In this document: positions 59,208 to 64,000 of the stretch, piece after piece
Position numbering within the stretch: the first letter of the stretch is position 1
Layout of the letters: the number at the start of each line of letters is the position of its first letter
DNA from: Geodermatophilus bullaregiensis
GTDB taxonomy: Bacteria > Actinomycetota > Actinomycetes > Mycobacteriales > Geodermatophilaceae
DNA length: 64,000 nt
Direction: 5' to 3'
Assembly: GCF_016907675.1 (NCBI RefSeq)
Contig: NZ_JAFBCJ010000001.1
Coordinates: forward strand, 4,898,001-4,962,000
Made by a program: the position numbers and the translations under genes
The notes under the pieces: generated by a model
What the model was told of the DNA's origin: nothing
The model's database searches: none
What the model saw: only the letters and a program-made list of their open reading frames with translations

Positions 59208-60062
59208 TCAGCCCCAGGAGCGCTGCACCCGGCGCTCGAGGCGGACGAGCAGCGCCGGGTAGAGCCGGGGGAGGAGGCGCACCAGCCGGTCGACGGCCTT
59301 GGCGTCGTTGCCGACCAGGATCCGCGGCCGGCCGGCCTCGACGCCGTCGACGATGATCGTCGCGGCCTGCTCGGCGGGCATCCTCAGCAGCTTCTCGTCG
59401 TACGTCCGGACCCGCGCGCGCTGCTCCTCGGTGACCTCCAGGCCCCGCTCCTCGGCCTCCTGCAGCGACGCGTTGGCGATGTTGGTCCTGACCCCGCCGG
59501 GGTGGACCACGCTGACCCGCACCGGGTGCCCGGCGGCGAGCATCTCGCCGCGCACCGTCTCGGTGAAGCCGCGGACGCCGAACTTGCTGGTGCAGTAGGC
59601 CGACAGGCCCGGCTGGGCCAGGTAGCCGTTGAGGCTCGAGATGTTGACGACGTGCCCGTCGCCGGAGGCGACCAGGTGCGGCAGGAACGCCTTGGTGCCG
59701 TGCAGGACCCCGAAGAGGTTGACCCGCAGCACGCGGTCGTAGACCTCCCAGTCGGTCTCGAGCACCGTGCCGCCGCCGCCGGAGATGCCGGCGTTGTTGT
59801 AGACCTGGTGCACGACCCCGAAGTGCGCGGCCACCTCGTCGGCGTGGGCGAGGACGGCGGCGCGGTCGCCCACGTCGAGGCGGGCCGTGAGCACGTCGGC
59901 GCCCAGCGCCCCCGCCCGGTCGGCGGTCTCGGCCAGCCCGCGCTCGTCCACGTCGCAGAGCGCCAGCCGCGCCCCCCGCCTGGCCAGCTCGAAGGCGAGC
60001 GCCCGGCCGATGCCGGACGCGGCGCCGGTGACGACGGCGACCTTGCCGGCGACGCTGCTCAA
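59208..60062 (-). CDS. Short-chain dehydrogenase/reductase
   Basis: The protein has 284 residues. The cofactor motif is 'VAVVTGAASGIGRALAFELARRGARLALCDVDE' (Asp at the end of strand two suggests NAD), 'YNNAGISGGG' is the NNAG motif, and the catalytic Ser-Tyr-Lys are in 'VNISSLNG', 'YCTSK'. It likely interconverts an alcohol and a ketone. The TTG start at 60062 follows GGAG and overlaps the hydrolase stop as TTGA. Together with the next two genes it fits a ketone-oxidation route. Confidence 0.9.
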   Translation of the reverse strand: MSSVAGKVAVVTGAASGIGRALAFELARRGARLALCDVDERGLAETADRAGALGADVLTARLDVGDRAAVLAHADEVAAHFGVVHQVYNNAGISGGGGTVLETDWEVYDRVLRVNLFGVLHGTKAFLPHLVASGDGHVVNISSLNGYLAQPGLSAYCTSKFGVRGFTETVRGEMLAAGHPVRVSVVHPGGVRTNIANASLQEAEERGLEVTEEQRARVRTYDEKLLRMPAEQAATIIVDGVEAGRPRILVGNDAKAVDRLVRLLPRLYPALLVRLERRVQRSWG

Positions 60063-61000
60063 CGGGGGGCTCCTGTCGTGGTGGGGGAGGTGCGGGCGTG
60101 GTCGGTGACGAGTGCGACGAGCCGCTCGACGACGCCGGGGGCGATGTGGTGGCCCATGCCGGCGATCTCGACGTGCCGGGCGCCCGGGACGGCGTCCGCG
60201 GTCGCCCGGCCGCCGGTCGGGTGCACCATCGGGTCGCGGTCGCCGTGGACGACGAGGGTCGGGGCGGTGATCCGCCGCAGCTCCGCGGTCCGGTCGCCCG
60301 AGGCCTGGATGGCGCTGATCTGACGCGGCACGCCGGCGCGGGCGCGGACGCCGCCGCCGCGCTCCCACAGCCCCACCGCCCAGGCACGCTCCAGCTCGTC
60401 GTCGGGCGGGAACGTCGTCGAGCCGATGTGGCCGAGCATCGCCAGGTGCCGGGTCACCGACTCCTCGACGGTGCGCGGCGCGGCGGCGGCCAGCCGCAGG
60501 ATCGTCGAGCGGGCCGGCTGGCCCACCCGCCGCGAGCCGGTGGTGGAGAAGATCGACGTCAGGGTGGCGACGCGGGCCGGGTGCCTGGCTGCGACCACCT
60601 GGGCGATCATGCCGCCCATCGACATCCCGACCAGGTGCACCCGCCCGATGCCGAGCGCGTCGAGCAGGCCGACGGTGTCGGCGGCCATGTCGGTCAGGTC
60701 GTAGGCGCCCGGCCGCGGGCGGGCGAGCAGCTGCCGCAGCCGGCCCGGCGGCGGCGTCCCGATCCGGCTGGACCGGCCGACGTCGCGGTTGTCGAACCGC
60801 ACCACCCGGAAGCCGCGCGCCACGAGGCCGTCGACCATCGGCTGCGGCCAGGACGTGAGGTCGATGCCGAGGCCGGCGATCAGCAGCAGCGGCTCGCCGT
60901 CGGCCGGGCCGTCGACGCGGTGGCAGATCCGCGGCCCGGCGGGGAGGTCGACGAAGCGGTCCGCGTCGACCTCGGCCGGCCGCTGCTCGGTCGCGGTCAC
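60059..61000 (-). CDS. Alpha/beta hydrolase (esterase)
   Basis: The protein has 313 residues. The nucleophile elbow is '[17 protein letters not shown]' (GMSMGG), with '[19 protein letters not shown]' as the oxyanion strand, '[14 protein letters not shown]' the acid and '[10 protein letters not shown]' the His. It is a typical esterase/lactonase relative. The GTG overlaps the stop of the monooxygenase gene (GTGA), and its own stop overlaps the SDR start. In the operon it is expected to hydrolyse the ester or lactone formed by the monooxygenase. Confidence 0.9.
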   Translation of the reverse strand: MTATEQRPAEVDADRFVDLPAGPRICHRVDGPADGEPLLLIAGLGIDLTSWPQPMVDGLVARGFRVVRFDNRDVGRSSRIGTPPPGRLRQLLARPRPGAYDLTDMAADTVGLLDALGIGRVHLVGMSMGGMIAQVVAARHPARVATLTSIFSTTGSRRVGQPARSTILRLAAAAPRTVEESVTRHLAMLGHIGSTTFPPDDELERAWAVGLWERGGGVRARAGVPRQISAIQASGDRTAELRRITAPTLVVHGDRDPMVHPTGGRATADAVPGARHVEIAGMGHHIAPGVVERLVALVTDHARTSPTTTGAPR

Positions 61001-62505
61001 GCCGACACCGCCTCGGCGGGTCGGGCGGCCCGGGCGGCAGCGGAGAAGTGCAGCTCCGGGTCGGCGACGTCGTCGGCACGCAGCAGCCTGACGTCGGAGC
61101 GGTAGTCCATCGACGTCAGCCACGGCATCCGGTCACCCTGGCGAGGCAGCAGGTGGATGGCCCGCTGGACGTAGCCGGCGGCGAAGTCGAGGAACGGCCG
61201 GGTCGGCATGTCCGGGTCGGCGGGCTCGGGGCAGCAGGTGTCGTAGCCGTGCGCGTCCATGTACGACAGCAGGCGGGTGAAGTGCTCGCACAGCAGCCCG
61301 ACCTTGAGCGTCCAGGAGCTGTTGGTGTAGCCGATCGCGTAGGCCAGGTTCGGCACGCCGGAGAGCATCATGCCCTTGTAGGCGACCGTCTCCGGCAGGC
61401 TGACCTCGCGGCCGTCGACGGTGAGCCGGATGCCGCCGAAGGCCTGCACGTTGAGTCCGGTGGCCGTGACGACGACGTCGGCCTGCAGCTCGCGACCCGA
61501 CTCGAGCAGGATCCCGTCCTCGGTGAACGTGGCGATCCGGTCGGTGACGACGTCGGCCGTGCCGTTGCGGATGGCGCGGAACAGGTCGCCGTCCGGGACG
61601 GCGCACAGCCGCTGGTCCCACGGGCCGTACGGCGGCTTGAAGTGCTCGTCGACCGGGTAGCCCGCCGGCAGCTGCTTGGTGTTGACCCAGCGGATGAGCC
61701 GGCGGGCCCGCTCGGGGTGCTTCTGGCAGAACTGCCAGATCAGCCGGCCCTTGGCGATGTTCTTGCGCCGGATGAGGGGGTACGCCCGCTCCTCGCCGAG
61801 CCACCTCCGCAGCCGGTTGGCCAGCCTGTCCTCCGAGGGCACCGGCATGACGTAGGACGGCGTGCGCTGCAGCATCGTGACCCTCGCCGCGGTCTCGGCC
61901 ATCGCGGGCACGAGGGTGACGGCGGTGGCGCCGCTCCCGATGACGACGACGCGCTTGCCCGCGTGGTCGAGGTCCTCGGGCCACGCCTGCGGGTGCACGA
62001 TCCGGCCGCGGAAGCGCTCCCGGCCCTCGAAGACCGGGGTGAAGCCCTCGTCGTAGCGGTAGTAGCCACCGGCGGCGAACACCCAGCCGGCGGTGAGCGT
62101 GCTGCGCTCCCCGGTGTCGGTGCGCTCGACCTCGACCGTCCAGCGGGCGTCCTCCGACGACCAGGACGCCGCCAGCACCTTCGTGTGGAAGCGCACCTTC
62201 TCGTCGATGCCGTGCTCGGCCGCGGTCTCGCGCAGGTAGGCGAGGATGCGGTCGGCGTCGGCGATCGAGCGGGCGTCGCGCCACGGCTTGAACTCGTAGC
62301 CGAAGGTGTGCAGGTCGGAGTCCGACCGGATGCCCGGGTAGCGGAACAGGTCCCACGTGCCGCCGGTCGCGCCGCGGGCCTCGAGCAGCGCGACGGAGCG
62401 CCGCGGGTGGTCGCGCTGCAGGTAGTACGCGGCGCCGATGCCGGAGATGCCGGCACCGACGATGACGACGTCGAGGTGCTCGACCGGCGTCGCGGGAGAG
62501 GTCAC
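60997..62505 (-). CDS. Baeyer-Villiger-type flavin monooxygenase (EthA-like)
   Basis: The protein has 502 residues. The FAD motif is '[20 protein letters not shown]', followed by '[23 protein letters not shown]', the NADPH motif '[20 protein letters not shown]', and the type I Baeyer-Villiger fingerprint '[21 protein letters not shown]' (a FxGxxxHxxxWP/D variant). It should insert oxygen next to a ketone to form an ester or lactone, using NADPH and O2. GGAG precedes the GTG. The divergent PucR-type gene shares the control region. Confidence 0.92.
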   Translation of the reverse strand: MTSPATPVEHLDVVIVGAGISGIGAAYYLQRDHPRRSVALLEARGATGGTWDLFRYPGIRSDSDLHTFGYEFKPWRDARSIADADRILAYLRETAAEHGIDEKVRFHTKVLAASWSSEDARWTVEVERTDTGERSTLTAGWVFAAGGYYRYDEGFTPVFEGRERFRGRIVHPQAWPEDLDHAGKRVVVIGSGATAVTLVPAMAETAARVTMLQRTPSYVMPVPSEDRLANRLRRWLGEERAYPLIRRKNIAKGRLIWQFCQKHPERARRLIRWVNTKQLPAGYPVDEHFKPPYGPWDQRLCAVPDGDLFRAIRNGTADVVTDRIATFTEDGILLESGRELQADVVVTATGLNVQAFGGIRLTVDGREVSLPETVAYKGMMLSGVPNLAYAIGYTNSSWTLKVGLLCEHFTRLLSYMDAHGYDTCCPEPADPDMPTRPFLDFAAGYVQRAIHLLPRQGDRMPWLTSMDYRSDVRLLRADDVADPELHFSAAARAARPAEAVSA

Positions 62506-62583
62506 GGAGGCTCCAGGGTCGGGGACTGCAGGGGGGCGCTCCGTCCCACGATCCGTGCCCGTCGCGGTCGACACCAGGACGAC

Positions 62584-62616
62584 GTGCACCAGGATCCTCC
62601 GCAGGTGGTGCACACT
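62584..62616. promoter_or_regulatory. Operator and promoter in the monooxygenase/PucR divergent region
   Basis: The inverted repeat GTGCACC (62584-62590) and GGTGCAC (62607-62613) has a 16-base spacer containing AGGATCCT. The right arm overlaps a -10-like CACACT (62611-62616) which stands six bases before the GTG at 62623, the leaderless arrangement. It is a good candidate for the site where the PucR-type regulator controls both itself and the operon. Confidence 0.5.
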
Positions 62617-62622
62617 GCCCGG

Positions 62623-63852
62623 GTGACCGACTGGCCGGCCGTCTCCCCGCGGGTGCGCGACCTGTTCCGGCGGGGCGCGGAGGTCGCGCTGGACCCGCGG
62701 GCGGCCTGGGTGGAGGAGATGCACGCCGCGGCCCTGGGCGGCAGCCGCATGCGGCCGGTCGCCGAGGACCCCGTGCTCGCCGCGGCGACCCGGCGCTCCA
62801 CGCTGGCCAACCTCCTGCACTGGGCCGCGGCCAACGTCCAGCACCCCGGGGCGCGGGTGCCGGTGGACCTCGGACCGGAGGTGCTCGAGGCCGCGCGGGA
62901 CCTGGTGCGCCGCGGACTCGACCAGAGCGGCCTGGACGCCTACCGGACGGCGCAGGGCGTGGCCTGGCGCCGCTGGATGGAGATCTGCTTCGAGCTGACC
63001 GGCGACCCCGCCGAGCTGCGCGAGCTGCTCGACGTCTCGGCGCTGTCGATCACCACCTTCGTCGACGACACCGTGGCCGCGGTCTCGGAGCGGATGCTCG
63101 CCGAGCGGGCCGAGCTCACCCGCGGCGCGCACGCCGACCGGCGGGCCGCGGTGACCCTGCTGCTGGAGGGCGCGCCGCTCGGCCGGGCCCGCGCCGAGGC
63201 GCAGCTCGGCTACGGCCTGGCCGGACCGCACACCGCGGCCATCGTCTGGAGCGGCTCCGGCCGCGCGGCCCCCGAGCAGCTCGAGGCCGCGGCGGAGGCA
63301 GCGGTCCGGGCGAGTGGCGCCCCGCACCGGCTCACCGTCGTGGCCAGCGCCGCGGCGCTGTGGGTGTGGCTGCCGGTCGGCACCGCGCCCCGGACGGGCG
63401 ACCTCGCCGCCGAGCTGGCGGGCGCCCCCGACGTCCGCGTGGCCGTGGGCCGGCCGGGCCGCGGCGTCGAGGGCTTCCGGCGCAGCCACCTCGACGCCGC
63501 CACCACCCAGCGGATGCTCACCCGCCTCACCTCGCCGCAGCAGGTGGCCCGCTACGAGGACGTGCAGCTCGTCGCGCTGCTCACCAGCGAGCCCACCGCG
63601 GTCGACGAGTTCCTCGCCGACACCCTCGGCGGCCTGCTCACCGCGGACGCCGACACCCGCGGGACCGTCCTGACCTACGTGCGCGAGCTGGGCAACGCCT
63701 CGCGGACGGCCGCCCGGCTGTACACCCACCGCAACACCGTGCTGCGCCGGCTGGCCCGCGCCGACGAGCTGCTGCCGCGGCCCCTCGCCGACGACGTCCT
63801 CGGCGTCGCCGCGGCACTGGAGGTCCTGCGGTGGCGCGGAGCCGCCGGCTGA
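62623..63852 (+). CDS. PucR-family transcriptional regulator
   Basis: The protein has 409 residues. The C-terminal PucR-type helix-turn-helix is '[35 protein letters not shown]', preceded by a GGDEF-like region with '[26 protein letters not shown]'. The N-terminal 200 residues are helical, of the RsbT co-antagonist-like type, and should sense a ligand. It diverges from the monooxygenase-hydrolase-SDR operon and probably activates it when substrate is present. GTG 62623 is set by the -10 spacing and the family N-terminus. Confidence 0.9.
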   Translation: MTDWPAVSPRVRDLFRRGAEVALDPRAAWVEEMHAAALGGSRMRPVAEDPVLAAATRRSTLANLLHWAAANVQHPGARVPVDLGPEVLEAARDLVRRGLDQSGLDAYRTAQGVAWRRWMEICFELTGDPAELRELLDVSALSITTFVDDTVAAVSERMLAERAELTRGAHADRRAAVTLLLEGAPLGRARAEAQLGYGLAGPHTAAIVWSGSGRAAPEQLEAAAEAAVRASGAPHRLTVVASAAALWVWLPVGTAPRTGDLAAELAGAPDVRVAVGRPGRGVEGFRRSHLDAATTQRMLTRLTSPQQVARYEDVQLVALLTSEPTAVDEFLADTLGGLLTADADTRGTVLTYVRELGNASRTAARLYTHRNTVLRRLARADELLPRPLADDVLGVAAALEVLRWRGAAG

Positions 63853-63932
63853 CCGGAGCCGCGAGTCGGCACCGGGGTGCGGATCCGGACGATCCCGTCC
63901 ACGATGGGCGCAGGGGACGGTGGAGGTCGACG

Positions 63933-64000
63933 ATGGCGATGACCCTCCTGCCGCGCTACGGCGTGGCCCGTGCCGCGCTGACCGTCACGGCCCGCGTGGC
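63933..64000 (+). CDS. Start of an unidentified gene, cut by window edge
   Basis: GGAGG lies six bases before an ATG that begins '[18 protein letters not shown]'. Only 22 codons are visible. The N-terminus is hydrophobic with one Arg pair and could be the start of a signal peptide or a short helix. No function can be given. Confidence 0.5.
   Translation, partial: MAMTLLPRYGVARAALTVTARV

Noticed and set aside
61048..63852. Long plus-strand frame starting inside the monooxygenase gene
   Set aside because: Only the part from 62623 shows conserved (PucR) sequence; the first 500 codons are antisense to the monooxygenase.

Overview
The window is about 64 kb of very GC-rich DNA (roughly 75% G+C by eye) with frequent GTG starts, dense gene packing with 4-bp start/stop overlaps (GTGA, ATGA, TTGA), several -10-only leaderless promoters and no tRNA, rRNA or CRISPR array that I can see. 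Gene content (fused IcmF, LtrA, BTAD/AfsR regulators, DUF222/HNH debris, a DivIVA-like protein, F420/FMN-type LLM oxidoreductases, a lycopene cyclase) points to an actinobacterium, most probably of the Geodermatophilaceae (Blastococcus, Geodermatophilus, Modestobacter). The species call is inference.

Layout. 1-5.9 kb: a PAS-GAF-SpoIIE phosphatase cut by the left edge, diverging from the coenzyme-B12 enzyme IcmF and a cobalamin-binding-type protein. 5.9-12.3 kb: small enzymes and unknowns, a Tat-exported PAP2/vanadium haloperoxidase-type protein, a frameshifted glyoxalase-like gene, a flavodoxin-like reductase and a CoA-disulfide-reductase-type flavoprotein. 12.3-16.1 kb: a MalY/PatB aminotransferase, a frameshifted diacylglycerol kinase, an LLM oxidoreductase and an AhpD-like protein. 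16.3-19.4 kb: a GAF regulator lacking an AAA+ domain, divergent from a flavin monooxygenase with an N-terminal NTF2-like domain. 19.5-25.2 kb: membrane proteins (DUF6394-like, two-RCK K+ channel, LtrA), a decayed nitroreductase, a universal stress protein and a pentapeptide-repeat protein. 25.3-30.5 kb: lycopene cyclase and a C4-dicarboxylate system (DctA transporter, CitA/DcuS-type kinase, response regulator). 30.5-36.6 kb: hydrolase, YchJ, GH13 glucosidase, MscL with a zinc ribbon, LLM oxidoreductase, DinB/maleylpyruvate-isomerase-like protein and TetR. 36.7-43.1 kb: ATP-dependent DNA ligase, MFS exporter, membrane proteins, esterase, YihY/BrkB and PspC. 43.1-45.8 kb: the PTS-type dihydroxyacetone kinase operon dhaKLM and a Mug-type glycosylase. 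45.8-55.1 kb: a BTAD/AfsR regulator divergent from a BBE-like flavoprotein, then two divergent flavohemoglobins, the second translationally coupled to a DivIVA-like protein, and a serine hydrolase. 55.2-64 kb: STAS protein, hydroxyacid dehydrogenase, maltokinase-cap-like protein, a DUF222/HNH gene remnant with a cluster of hairpins, an AGE-family epimerase and a tightly overlapped operon (Baeyer-Villiger-type monooxygenase, alpha/beta hydrolase, SDR) controlled by a divergent PucR-type regulator.

The most interesting non-gene signal is a family of four stem-loop repeat units found immediately after stop codons at three loci. Their outer stems differ in sequence but remain complementary (covariation). 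Other items worth a second look are the dual flavohemoglobin/DivIVA locus, the monooxygenase-hydrolase-SDR cassette, the zinc-ribbon MscL, the promoter and operator of dhaKLM, and three genes carrying frameshifts.
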